Origin: Catonia carolina
Lineage: Eukaryota; Arthropoda; Insecta; Hemiptera; Achilidae
NCBI GenBank assembly: GCA_035578175.1
Contig: JAQMRL010000003.1
Coordinates: forward strand, 99,555,969 to 99,619,968
DNA length: 64,000 nucleotides
Direction: 5' to 3'
In this document: in pieces, positions 23,107 through 33,771 of the stretch
How positions within the stretch are numbered: position 1 is the stretch's first letter
How the letters are laid out: each line of letters starts with the position of its first letter
Position numbers and translations under genes: made by a program
Notes under the pieces: model-generated
What the model was told of the DNA's origin: nothing
Database searches by the model: none
What the model saw: the letters and a program-made list of their open reading frames with translations, nothing else

Positions 23107-23264
23107 CCGACATCAGCAAAGAACCCTCCACCTCCTTCGGAAATGTTTATATAATACTATTAGGGGATGTGACTTAGAAGAGGAAAAATGTTTTGTTTCA
23201 TTTTGGTGTCACAACTTCTGCTGATATTAGGTTATTTTTTTGACTGACTAAGTAGTATGTTGGC

Positions 23265-23395
23265 TAGTTTCAGAGGTTAATAGAAGTTGATTTTCATTTT
23301 GCGTCATTTACTCATGGTTAAAATTAGGTAATGTCTTTTATATTTACTTTGGCAAGAGAAAGTCGTGTGATTGTTTCACTCCAGATTTAGTTTTT
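23265..23395 (+). mobile_element. R-E element, 3' end only
   Basis: Matches the last 130 bp of R-E, ending GGCAAGAGAAAGTCGTGTGA and TTGTTTCACTCC. Confidence 0.7.
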
Positions 23396-23830
23396 ACTTC
23401 AAACATGAAAAATTCATTGCGTCATTGTACATAAAACGATACGGTAAAACCTATTTTTGGTTATTGGACCAGAAATGATTTTTTTAATCCACAAATGATA
23501 TGACCGTACTTATTTAAAAAACACAAGATCAAAATTCATTTTTAAGCCAAAATAATTTGATCTTAATCTTCCTTTAACGAACAAAGTGATTCTTTCAAAA
23601 AAAAAAGTTATCAGATGTACGAATTAAAAAAAACCGTAGTATTAACAGATATTTTTGTTAGTTCTGATGATAAACTAAAGACAACTGCAGAAGGAATGGT
23701 ACTGTAAATATAAAAGTTTGATTTACTATCAAAACGCTTACAGTACGAGTTTATTTATAATATCATGAAGTTATTCCTCCGGGACCATCTGCATTCAAAT
23801 TTACATAGGTTGCAGTATCGCAACCGGCAT

Positions 23831-24094
23831 TTAAATTGGTGGTGCCTGTGTTAGCCATTCAATAACGAATAATCTGATGCGCTCTTCAACAGATCTATAA
23901 TCATGTACTGCTCCGGGGCGATTTATTCTGTTTAGATGGTACACGTTTGTTTGAAAGGTTACTTTCTGTATAGGTAGGTAGCAATTTGGTAAAGTGACCT
24001 GGAGCACAATCAAGAATAAGTTGTTATCCATTGTTGTGTCTGTAGACAACCTTCCGTAAAAAATGGGTATTGCTAAAAACATATTCCTGGCCAA
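23831..24094 (-). other. Unassigned open frame
   Basis: A minus-strand frame of about 87 codons with no ATG at its 5' limit. The C-terminal part (YLPIQKVTFQTNVYHLNRIN, then RPGAVHDYRSVEERIRLFVI) has a less AT-biased, more protein-like composition than most frames here. No domain was recognised. It may be a transposon remnant or a chance frame. Confidence 0.2.
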
Positions 24095-24267
24095 TTATGC
24101 AACAATACATAAATACTCGTAGAACTTGTGTTATTAAATATTATTTTAAGTTAGTAAAAATCAAATCGTTGATTTTTAACAGTTTCTTTCTTTTACTTAT
24201 GTTGTAAGTATTATAAAATATATTTATTAATTATTCCTTACATGTATTCACTACATGAACTATGTAA

Positions 24268-24890
24268 ATCTACTCATGATTAAAATAAGGTTATGTTTTT
24301 TGAGGTTAGTTTTTTGTTTATTTCTAATGTTTTATTACTAACATTATGTTATATTGTTCATTATTTGCATTCTTCTTCTTCTTATGGTGCCTATCCGGTT
24401 CGGATGTTGGCTATCATGATGGCTATTCTGACTTTGGAAACAGCCGCTTTGAAAAGTTGGGTCGTCGACTGGTTGAACCACGTTCTTAGATTTTTCAACC
24501 ATGAAATCCTTCTTCTACCGGGACCTCTCGCACCATACACCTTTCCTTGCAGAATCTTTTGGAGCAACATGTAACGGTTCTCATTGCGCATAATGTGTCC
24601 CAGGTATTGGAGCTTTCGCACTTTCACGATGTCAAAAACCTCTTTATCTTTATTCATCCTTCGAAGAATTTCTACATTGGTGACTCTGTCCCTCCATGAT
24701 ACGCGTAACATTCTTCGATAAAGCCACATTTCAAAGGCTTCAAGCCTCCTGGCTGAGGCCTCAGTGAGCGTCCAAGCTTCCACGCCGTAGAACAGTACAG
24801 AGAACACATAACATCGAAGGAGACGCATTTTTTTATTTGCATTGGCAAGAGAAATTTATGTGAGTGTTTCACAACAGGTTTTTAATAATA
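24268..24890 (+). mobile_element. R-E element 3' part, split by LINE insertion
   Basis: R-E sequence at 24268-24372 (ACTCATGATTAAAATAAGG ... ATTTGCATT) resumes at 24832 and finishes with GGCAAGAGAAATTTATGTGA and the terminal hairpin. The interruption is a LINE fragment. Confidence 0.8.
24373..24831 (-). pseudogene. LINE 3' end, 5' truncated, with RT C-terminal frame
   Basis: The minus-strand frame (24391-24828, 145 codons) encodes RCYVFSVLFYGVEAWTLTEA, LEAFEMWLYRRMLRVSWRDR, KLQYLGHIMRNENRY and GARGPGRRRISWLKNLRTWF. This is the C-terminal segment of an insect endonuclease/reverse-transcriptase LINE protein, beyond the catalytic palm. The 3' end is a short AAG repeat (CTTCTTCTTCTT on the plus strand). 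An 11-bp duplication TTATTTGCATT flanks it at 24362-24372 and 24832-24842, showing a 5'-truncated insertion. The frame is uninterrupted, so it is relatively young, but it cannot encode an active enzyme. Confidence 0.9.
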
Positions 24891-25129
24891 AAATTACTCG
24901 TATTTTATACCCGGCGCACGGGGAAATTACAATTTTATTTTGGCTTGCGGGACGAACACAAACTTAAGCTTGTAAAAAAATGTGGTTCATATTACCCACG
25001 TGAAGTTACAAAGGGCTGATTTTAACCTTGCGTAAGACCCTGTAATGGCGTGGTTTTAACACCAATACGCCGCGTCCAAGTAATTTGATAGAGAAAGTTC
25101 CTGTAGATATACAGGACAGTGAATAAGGT

Positions 25130-25265
25130 AGAAATGTATTGAGGTCTCCAACTGTAGGTAGAGAGGGGCTTGAGGGTATCAGCCCCCTCGCCGAACACAA
25201 AATATAAATTTTGTACCAGACTAATTTCCTGGTACGATTCCCGGTCAGGTCTAGCAATTTTCAGC
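25130..25265 (+). repeat. Possible tRNA-like SINE fragment
   Basis: TGGTACGATTCCCGGTCAGG at about 25232-25252 resembles a B box inside a tRNA-like arm. The opposite-strand frame begins LDLTGNRTRK, a peptide typical of translated tRNA-like SINE heads. The A-box half is not clear. Confidence 0.3.
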
Positions 25266-25319
25266 GCTAGTATTTTTATTTAATACTTTCACTATTCTTA
25301 ATGTACGTATTGTACTATT

Positions 25320-26585
25320 CTTAATGTGTTAAGGGTCGGTCGAAATTAAAATCTTCAGACTCAGCCTCCACAAACTAAAATCTTCGCTACGTGCGTGCCA
25401 ACAGCGGAAAGACGGTAGATTCTAGGAGAAGGTTATCCAAATGAAACCTAGAGAGCGTCCATATGCTTTAAAGTGGGAACCTTACCACTGGTCTTACAAC
25501 GGGTCATCATCCCATACGGGCAATTCACAATTACTTCCAATCATCTAGAAGAAAAAAAATTGAACCGTATTTAAAAATGCTAATAGGAAACGTTTTAAAA
25601 TAAAGGTGAACTCTACGAATAAAATTTAACAATAAAAATAAGATTTTTAATGTTTTTCTGAAGTTTAAGGAGACAGAAGAATAGTATTGTAATTGCATAA
25701 TACTTTATTTGTGTTTTAATTTTTTTTTTGTTGGGCTACGGAACAGTTCACAACCCTAATAAGACTAATATCTTGAATACACTAATATTCATTAACAAAT
25801 AATATATACATTATGTACACCTGTTGAAACATTTTTCTAAAATTTTCAATAGCATTTAAGTAGCCAGATAACAAGTAATGGTATCACCTTCGAATTTTTA
25901 AACCACGTGTTTTACATTTTTGAAATTGACGCTTAACAAAATGTAATTTTTACAAAATTAAATGATAGTATTATTTAAATTTTCTATTGATGGGAAAATT
26001 TCCAATACCTAACGTTTTTTTTATAAATGAACAATTGACATGATTGTGTAACATAAAATACTGAACATATGTTACTTCTTACCTTTAAGTCAACTCGGTA
26101 AACATAATGGTTGCATTAATGCAGGTATAACCGACTATTGAATACATTAAACCAATCATTGTAGAATGCAAGAAGCTTTCTCTCGAGCGTATTATCTGTT
26201 TTTTTATCCCACGCTATCGATATCATATAACCTAAAGGGAAAGTTTCACCCAATCATTTGCAACAATTTATAAATAAATATATACTATTAAGAATAAATA
26301 GTGTTTTCAGGGCGTTTAATAAGTTATAATAAAAACGATTGCTTTTAAATTACTGTAGAAAATACCTTATAAATAAATGTGTGTTATAAATGTAATATGT
26401 TACTGACTATTTAATTATAAGTGGGCGTTAAAGATGAAATATAATTTGTAATTGATCATTCTTGTTCTTGCATTTCATTTACTTTATTATATGCAGTTAT
26501 TTTTGAATTATAACTTACAGTATTTTTTTTTGATGATCGAAATATTCGTGGGGAAATTTCAGGGGAAAGAGGATATCCAATTCAT
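25320..26585. other. AT-rich, nothing recognised
   Basis: About 1.2 kb without a readable gene, repeat or structured RNA. Confidence 0.4.
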
Positions 26586-26588
26586 CTA

Positions 26589-27914
26589 TTAGGCCCGTTA
26601 CGCACTTTCTACCAGTCGCCGGCGACCAGAAACAGGAAAATCAAAATACAAAGACCAAACTGGCGAAGAAAAGTTAAAAATCTGATGTGAAACAATCACA
26701 CAACTTTCTCTTGCCAATGCAAATAATTAGCAATATAACCTAATATTAGAAATAAACATAAAACTAACATCCATAAACATAACCTAATTTTAATCATGAG
26801 TGAAAGCGCAAAATGAAAATCAACCTCAGTTTGGAGTAAAAATACGGAAAATCACTCTTTCACGCTGAACTGGGTACTGTACAGAAAAATTCTCTAAATA
26901 AAAGTTGTAGATCTTTTAATTTCCTATAAATTTGATTCAACACTTTAGTCGAAAATGCGTTAGTCTGAAATCTTAAAAAAATCGATATTTTACACGTTTC
27001 GTGAAACAAAACCAGAAAATCACTAATTACCGCTAAACTAAGCGTTATACAAAAAAAAGTTTGAAATATACGTTGTAGGATTTTAAATTTTCTACAAAAA
27101 AATGAAAAATGACACGAATAAACTACTACTTCCGGTTGAACGATTTTGATGAAAATGTTCGTGTCGGGTCCTCTAGTGGTATCTAACTTACATTTCAAGT
27201 TTCAATTTGGTATGATGTTCCGTTCTTAAGATATTGTGTTCACACACACACACTCACACTCACGCCAATCGCTAAAAACATGTTTTTTTGGGTTGGGGGG
27301 GTCTGAAAACGTGTATATCCGATGAAAACTTCCAAAAATCGACATGAAAACAATAAAATTTCCTTATATATTCATATAGGCAAGAGAAAGTAAAAATGTG
27401 TCAGTATCTTTCAAAAGACTCAACCGGTATGGACCTAGAGGAAATTTTTGCAGTGATATAATTAAAAGATAACAACAAAATACAAAAAAAATACTGGGTG
27501 CAGCATCCCGTAATGCAAGAACGTCGTAAGAAAAAAGGGATGTTGGCGTTATTTCCCGACACATTCCGACAAGCCTTCGTCCCCAAATAAACCAACTATT
27601 TCTTCCTATTGATTCTTTTTCAGTTCACGATCAGCGTAATCATTACTGGATAAGTCCCAAACGGATCTGCATGATTGAATCCCGAAAAGAAACGTTTCTG
27701 TGTCGAAACTCATGGTCTGGTCTTTACCAAAGTTTCTCGAATACTGAACGCGCTCGTTTGAAACAAGGCACTTCAATAGTTGCCGCGACCAGCTGGTCTC
27801 CCGGGTGTTGCTCATGTATTGGTCGCTGGCGACTTCTTGGTTGCCGCGACCAAGTGCATATAATTTTTTCAATCTCATGGTCACGTCGTCTGGTCGATAT
27901 TGCGTGACGGGCCT
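26589..27914. mobile_element. DNA transposon with GGCCCGT terminal inverted repeats
   Basis: The left end TAGGCCCGTTACGCACTTTC continues CTACCAGTCG. The right end, complemented, reads TAGGCCCGTCACGCAATATC and continues GACCAGACG. The inverted termini are about 29 bp. The subterminal part at 27770-27880 repeats CGCGACCA and TCGCTGGCGAC motifs. TTA on the left and TAA on the right could be part of a TWA-type site (PIF/Harbinger-like), but this is uncertain. An R-E element occupies much of the interior, so the host element is a short non-autonomous one of about 600 bp. Confidence 0.65.
26677..27391 (-). mobile_element. R-E element inside a DNA transposon
   Basis: Minus-strand R-E copy with both ends: ATCTGATGTGAAACAATCAC (hairpin side) at the low end and GGCAAGAGAAAGT at 27379-27391. 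It includes a CA-rich patch at 27240-27265. An internal deletion shortens it to about 715 bp. Confidence 0.8.
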
Positions 27915-27976
27915 AAAATACACGGGTGAAAAAAAGTTTATACACCATTTCGCCAATACTGATAAATAGAGTAAGA

Positions 27977-28041
27977 AATGATTAATCAAGGAGTGAGACA
28001 AGGCTGTAGTTTGTCGCCCACTTTGTTTAATATATATATTT
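27977..28041 (+). pseudogene. LINE RT fragment, part 1
   Basis: Reads MINQGVRQGCSLSPTLFNIY, a clear match to the GVRQGCSLSPxLFNxY motif of LINE reverse transcriptases. The frame is interrupted by an R-B SINE immediately after it and resumes at 28368. Confidence 0.8.
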
Positions 28042-28367
28042 TTTATCCGTAGTGTGAACGTTGCAATAGCTTAAATTTTAGAACAATTATCAACCCCATG
28101 ACCCAATAAAATAAGGATGATGTGTATGACATGTAAATGAGGTTTAGTCTTGTATAGACCCAAGCCGACCATTCCTGATAGAGTATGGATAATTGAACCT
28201 CCAACCATCAAAGTACACCGGTAACTTATATACTAACTAATATCTGTCTATAACTTGAACCTTCATCTCCGAAAATCAGCTGTTACACAGCTGACTCTCT
28301 CTCCGAAAATCAGCTGTTATACAGCTGACTCTCAGCGACGACTTTACCTCTAGACCAACCCGGTGGG
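28042..28367 (-). repeat. R-B SINE inserted in a LINE
   Basis: Full-length R-B on the minus strand (head ACCCACCGGGTTGGTCTAGA at the high end). It contains an internal duplication of the TCTCCGAAAATCAGCTGTTA segment near 28265-28330. TTTAATRTATATTT flanks both sides (about 28026-28039 and 28368-28381), a slightly diverged target duplication inside the LINE reverse-transcriptase sequence. Confidence 0.88.
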
Positions 28368-28740
28368 TTTAATGTATATTTATGGATCACATTTTCCAAA
28401 AATGGAGAAGCAACGTTAGTTCGGGAGTTGAACAATGACGTTTACCTAAATGCTTTACTGTTTGCGGATGATTTGTGAATGAATTGTGCAATAGAGTGAT
28501 TGTTTTTTCTTTGTTCAACATCCGACTGTTCTGCGCAAGAGAGTGAGGATAAGCTTCAGATATAGACGTATGTTTTGAATTAATTATGAAGGAAATATAT
28601 TTTCAAAGTTTCCGTAAGAAAATCAAATATTATGGGAATTAGGTACTGGTAAATATCCCACCAGGTCCAAAATTGTGGTAGATGATGTAATGCTGGAACA
28701 AGTATCACACTTTTTATAGCGTGGTCTGTATCAGAAAAAC
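28368..28740 (+). pseudogene. LINE RT fragment, part 2
   Basis: Continues the reverse transcriptase after the SINE. LNALLFADDL carries the (Y/F)ADD catalytic motif, followed by a stop. Downstream pieces read AQESEDKLQ, VSVRKSNIMGI and a KIVVDDVMLEQVSHF-like segment in shifting frames. The order matches LINE ORF2 between the ADD box and the YLGC motif seen at 7180. Confidence 0.75.
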
Positions 28741-28785
28741 AAGTTGATAAATAATTTTATTCGTAATTAACATAATGTACCTTAC

Positions 28786-28890
28786 AGTGAGTGGTCCGGA
28801 GCACTGTGGGGTATATTACCCGCCTGTTATGATATGATCTGCTGTACCCACCAAGGTTAAATACCCTGGTGCTCCCCACGCCACTAGATT
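28786..28890. repeat. Imperfect inverted repeat
   Basis: AGTGGTCCGGAGCACTGTGG and the following GGTATATTACC pair, with gaps, against the complement of TACCCTGGTGCTCCCCACG plus CCACT at the other end. The span is about 105 bp. It could be a small foldback element or a hairpin. Confidence 0.4.
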
Positions 28891-28975
28891 CATGTACCGT
28901 CACTTCGTGTTTCGTGGGCTAAACGAATGCGTTTCGTAATATAGGAAAGACTACCCTGTTGTGTATTTAAAAATT

Positions 28976-29670
28976 ATTGAAAAAAATCTGGTGTGAAACA
29001 CTCACACAACTTTCTCTTGCCAATCCAAATAATTATCAATATGACCAATCATTAATAATAAAACATTAGAAATAAACAAAAAAACTAACCTCAAAAACAT
29101 AACCTTATTTTAATCATGAATGAGTGATGCAAAATGAAAATCAACCTCAGTTTAAATTAATAATACGGAAAATCACTCTTTCACGCTAAACTAGGCTGTG
29201 TAGAGAAAAATGCACTAAAAAAGAGTTTTATATCTTTTAATTCCTATAAATTTGATTGTGTACACTTTTGTCTTAAAATGCATACTAACATAAAACATTT
29301 AGTAAATGAGGCGATTTTTAAAAAAATCGTAGTAGCCGTTTTTGAAGAAATCGCAAAAAAAATAAAAATAATGACTCGAATAAACTACTACTGCCAGTTG
29401 ACCGATTTTGATGAAAATGTTTATGTCGGGTCCGGTAGTAGTATCTAACTTAAGTTTTAAGTTTCAAATTCGTACGATGCTCCGTTCTGAGATATTTTGT
29501 TCACACGCACGCGCGTGCGCGCGCACACACACACACAGACTAATTGCTAAAAACATGTTTTTTTGGGTTGAGCGGATCTGAAAACGTGTATATCCGGTGA
29601 AAACTTAATTTTCAAAAATCTACATAAACAATAATTTCCCTCCTATATATTCGTTTAGGCAAGAGAAAGT
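28976..29670 (-). mobile_element. R-E element, both ends present, shortened
   Basis: The low end carries the hairpin CTGGTGTGAAACACTCACAC followed by AACTTTCTCTTGCC. The high end is GGCAAGAGAAAGT at 29658-29670. A GC/CA dinucleotide tract lies at 29503-29541. Internal deletions shorten it to about 695 bp. Confidence 0.85.
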
Positions 29671-29799
29671 AAAAATGAATTTTCAAATTTGAATATTATT
29701 TAAATACCTTTTTTATAATTAAAAGTTATTCTTAATTAAAATTTATTTATGGTGTCTTAAATTTTTCTAAAAGTAATTGTTTTTTCTTTCTGATTTCAG

Positions 29800-29850
29800 G
29801 TGAGTGAAAAGATTCAGCATTGTCTATAATTATGGAATATTGTAAGAGAG
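29800..29850 (+). other. Candidate short 5' exon with start codon
   Basis: A polypyrimidine tract ending TTTTTTCTTTCTGATTTCAG stops at 29799. A consensus donor GTAAGT starts at 29851. Between them are 51 bp in which all three frames have stops upstream of the ATG at 29832-29834. From that ATG the frame is MEYCKR plus one base of the next codon. That pattern suits a first coding exon with 5' untranslated sequence, or an exon of a non-coding transcript. It rests on splice consensus alone. Confidence 0.35.
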
Positions 29851-29939
29851 GTAAGTTAAAACCAACGTATTTTTTTTCACGGCGCTTTTACTTCTTGAAT
29901 AATAAAATAATAAAAGATTTAAAAAAATTTTATGGTTGA

Positions 29940-30046
29940 TTTGTGTTCGGCCTGAGTATGTATTAACAACTCATTTACGCGTCATGGGGCTGATTATTGT
30001 TCTTAAATTAAACAGATTCTAATGTAAGTACTTTAGGTATTGGAAA
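29940..30046 (+). repeat. R-B SINE, 3' part only
   Basis: Diverged plus-strand copy of the R-B 3' half: TTCGGCCTGAGTATG, TCATGGGGCTGATTATTGTT and CAGATTCTAATGTA. Confidence 0.65.
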
Positions 30047-30049
30047 AAA

Positions 30050-31170
30050 TTGACCACTTAAATTTGTGTTTTGTATTCAAAACTTTTTGATAATTAGTTC
30101 TGTATGCCGTTTGTACAAAATAAAATTAATTTTTTTATAGACTACTATCTTTAAATTACCACTTTTTTTTACTAAGAAGTAATTTCCAGTGCTTTCTGTT
30201 ATTAAGGCAGCTAATTTAGAGTATTAATTAATAGTATTATGCAATTAAAAAAATCCCCATAAAATTATTGTTTACTAATTTAATAAAGCAGTAAAACTGA
30301 TATTAACTTACAGTAAACATTAGTTTAATATTGAAACGTATAAACCTTGGAAATTACATTTCAGTCGTACAGTTAGAAAGGCAATCAGTTCAGTGTATTA
30401 AAATAACATTGTAATTTAAATACACTGTAATTATAATATCAGTAACCTAGTAAGGTAATGTTGAATAAAAGAATCAATACAAACAATAAAAATGATTGAA
30501 AATGTCATTATAGTGTAGGTAGGTGTAAAAAATGTATTATTTATTTGCCCGTACAAAAAAGAAAATATTCTATTTTGGAATTGTTCCAGGATGTTGTTAA
30601 TAGAAGTGATCTACTAAAGTGCAGAAATAGTTTCTGTTGTTTACATAACTATTTAGAGTAACTGAGGATGTTCGGGTGTTAATCTGTAGGATCTATTAAA
30701 CATAAATACTGTATTCTATTGTTTAAACAACCTACATTTTTAAGAGATTCTGTCCAAAATTTTGTTTGTTTATGTTCCTTCTTCGTAATTCTAAAGAGCT
30801 CGTTTAGTATAAGTTCAAGATTCCTGATTATTCCGGATAACCCATCAGGAAATGTCTTTAACTGCTGTAATAGGCCTACATCTACTCAGAAAACTCTTCT
30901 CTATGTAGTTTTCCTAAAATGTAGAACTTGTTTCTTGAATAATTTTCATCCAACCATCTAAAACAAATAAGTAAATTAAATAACAGGAAAACCATTATAA
31001 AGAAAGAAATTAAGTATTTAAAAATTACTGCTCTGTAAGAAACGCTTGTTAACGATTTTCACGCCCTACAGAAAATTATTTGTGCCAAGCAAACACACAG
31101 GTTCTTGTCTTCAAACTGGCCTGTAATCGCCGCAAATTTCGGTTGGATTTATCCCGTTTTTGGTTTTATT
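30050..31170. other. AT-rich, nothing recognised
   Basis: An 80-codon frame at 30719-30961 lacks motifs. No repeats were recognised. Confidence 0.4.
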
Positions 31171-31174
31171 GTCA

Positions 31175-32536
31175 TCAGTCTCTCGATTGGTTTGATGCAG
31201 TTCTCCATGCTGTTCTATCAAGCGCGAGTCGTTCCATGTCACATAGGCCTACCTGTAACACCCTACATCTTTTGTAATTTGCTTTAAATATTCTAATTTT
31301 TGCCTCCCCCTACAATTCACTCCCTCAATATTACCCTCCATTATTGACAGACCAATACATGGATGTCTTAAGATATGCCCCATTAGCCTATCACTTCTTC
31401 TGGTAAGATGTTTTCATATACAGTGGAGCGTCAGTTATACTAACTAATTTGGTTCTGATAATCAAATAGTTCGGATAATCAAATAGGCTAAATACTGCAA
31501 TTTGTTACACTGTACCATAACAATGTAATATAACCTAAACGGTAACAATGTGATATGACTTAAACGTTTTATAGATTATTAAAGGATAACATAAATTTTA
31601 ATTTAAAAAACACTAATTTTTTGCATGTATTGCAAATGTAAAGAGAGGTACTAAAGATTATAAAAACAAACTGAAAAAATATAGAATTTCAAAACTGTAT
31701 AAATTAACGAAATAAACTATGGTAAAATCCTTTATTAAATGTTTTTTAATGCACTTGTACATACTATTCAGTAATTTTTTAGAAAATCTTGAATTTTGCT
31801 CTTATCAGTCTTCACTGTTACAAAGTTGAACGAAGAAACTAAACTGTAGTATAATTTGTTTGTTGAACTGTATGTCCGTATTTTGGTAGTAAATATATAT
31901 TTTTATTTATCGATGGTGGTTCGGATAATTAACGGTTCAGATGACTGACGTTCGGATAATAGACGCTCCTGTGTACCTCTTTCATCCACTCGTCTAAGAA
32001 CCTCTAAATTACTTATTTTGTCCACCCACCTAATCTTTAACATTTTCCTATAACACCACATTTCCAAAGCTTCTATCCTCTTCCTTTCTTCAGCCCCTAT
32101 CACCCACGTTTTACTCCCGTATAATGCTACACTCCAAACATAGTGTTTTAAGCAATTTTTCCTAATCTGTCAATCAATTTTTGTAGTCTGTAAACTGTTT
32201 TTCACTTCAAAGGTTTTTCTAGCTTGAGCAATCCTACTTTTGATATCACTTGTGCTTCTACCATCCTTTGTTATTTTACTCCCTAGATAGCAGAATTCCC
32301 CAATTCCCTGTATGTTTTCTTTGCCTACTTTTAAATTTCCCATCTCTTCCAAACCACTCTTGCTGTTGCACAGCACTTTCGTTTTGTTCTTATTTATTTT
32401 CATGAAGTAATCCTTTCTCATGATCTCATCCATTCCATTTAAGATATTCTCTAGTTCTTTCTTTATCTCGGCTATTACTACGATATCATCGGCGAATCTC
32501 AGCATTTTTATTGTTTCTCCTTGAATTTCTCTCCCC
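31175..32536 (-). pseudogene. LINE ORF2 3' half, split by a DNA element
   Basis: From the high end the minus strand reads EIQGETIKMLRFADDIVVIA (catalytic FADD), FCYLGSKITKDGRSTSDIKS, RIEALEMWCYRKMLKIRWVD and LEVLRRVDERG. After a 553-bp insertion come RSDRLMGHILRHPCIGLSIM, LEYLKQITKDVG and the C-terminus RTAWRTASNQSRD with its stop at 31175-31177. Several frameshifts mark it as dead. The family is the same as at 38947-39115, which has the same C-terminal ending. Confidence 0.85.
31421..31973. mobile_element. Pogo/Tigger-like non-autonomous element in a LINE
   Basis: The termini are CAGTGGAGCGTCAGTTATAC on the left and, complemented, CACAGGAGCGTCTATTATCC on the right. Exact TA dinucleotides flank it (31419-31420 and 31974-31975). 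GGATAAT motifs recur near both ends, as in pogo/Tigger-related MITEs. No transposase frame is present. Confidence 0.75.
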
Positions 32537-32745
32537 TACTACCGATAGTAAGCAACGTTCACACCGAGCTAGTTTACTAGCGCCAGTCAATCACATGACC
32601 TTCTCTCCCCTACTAGAACTAGTGAAATCAAACACGTTCAGTCACTAACGCACTAGTGAATAGTAACACTTTAAATAGTTGAAAATTTTAAAAGTAGTAG
32701 TCTACTAGCAGCTAGTAAACAAGCGTCGTGGGAATAAGTCTTCAC
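32537..32745. other. Cluster of ACTAG motifs with inverted symmetry
   Basis: GAGCTAGTTTACTAGCG near 32567 pairs with the complement of GCAGCTAGTAAACAAGCG near 32710. Further CTACTAGAACTAGTG and CACTAGTGAATA copies lie between. It may be a short MITE starting CAACGTTCACACC, but the ends are not resolved. Confidence 0.3.
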
Positions 32746-33273
32746 AGATAGAAATGGTGTTCATTATTAACGAGCAAAACAGGTGGTCATTTAAAATTTA
32801 AAAAAATAAACATCTGGTTTGGTCACTTACTTTATCATGTTTGACAAGAACTGTTTGGTATTTCATTCTAACCTTTGTTCTATTAACTATGAAACAATAC
32901 TAAATTTGCATAACAAGCTCCTTATTCATATAGTTATTGTGTGGACGTCAGCTCTACATTTGGTTTCTCAAACTGTTTATCTTTTCTATATCTTTTCTGT
33001 CACGTTTACGTGAATATCAGTCCAGTTATATTAACAAACTTCTTTTCTTAATAGTTTAAAGATAGTACCGTTTTGGGTTATTCATATTCGTAATTGTAAA
33101 ATATAGTTCTTCGTATATATCATTGTGTCAGGTTCAAAAATGACTTGTGAATGAATTATGTTATGTAGGTCTTCATTTCTTTTATTTTTTCTGAAACTAA
33201 ACCTACTTTGTTTCGTTAAAAAAGGAAATTGTACGGCGAATCTTGTTAAGTTTTACGCTGATCCTCTCTAGTT

Positions 33274-33771
33274 GTATATCTTGGACAATTCGAATTGGCA
33301 CAAGCAGCTTTGGTGTTTATCTACTTCACTCTTCGACTTTCGCCATGCATCGGCGGTAGTCACAAAAGTATAAAATCGCTACTGTAATGTGCGACTCATG
33401 GTCACTACGCTTTGTTTTCACTGTTGTTATTAATAATCTGTCAGACATAATGATGTGACTAATTTGTTTTCATATATGATTTTCTGTTCATTATATATTG
33501 GGAACAATTTGTTTAGTTAGTCTGAAGTGTATAGTTTAGTGAGTTTTTGCAGTTTAATTCTTGTAATTTATAATTTACATTTTTACTGGTACAAATTAAA
33601 TACATACTTTAAAATGAAATAATTATTTGTACGTTTGTACATTGAAATAAGGTTGCGTACAATAAAATTTGTAAACCTTGTTGAAAGAATAGGTTATGGA
33701 TATACTTTGTCCGGAACTGTGTGTACACGTGGAGCAAGAGTTGTGCTAGTTCGAATTGTCCACAATATACT
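33274..33771. mobile_element. Possible non-autonomous DNA element
   Basis: TATCTTGGACAATTCGAATT at the left and the complement of TTCGAATTGTCCACAATATA at the right form an inverted repeat of about 30 bp with few mismatches, about 450 bp apart. No target duplication or transposase was recognised. Confidence 0.4.

Noticed and set aside
24293..24574. 93-codon plus-strand frame
   Set aside because: It is the opposite-strand shadow of the LINE fragment coding on the minus strand.
27606..28001. 131-codon minus-strand frame, the longest after the transposase and the LINE frame
   Set aside because: It runs across the end of a DNA transposon and antisense to a LINE reverse-transcriptase motif, so it joins unrelated elements and has no motif of its own.
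31080..31287. Two plus-strand frames of 60-65 codons
   Set aside because: Much of their length is antisense to the C-terminus of the LINE that ends at 31175, and the remainder shows no motif.
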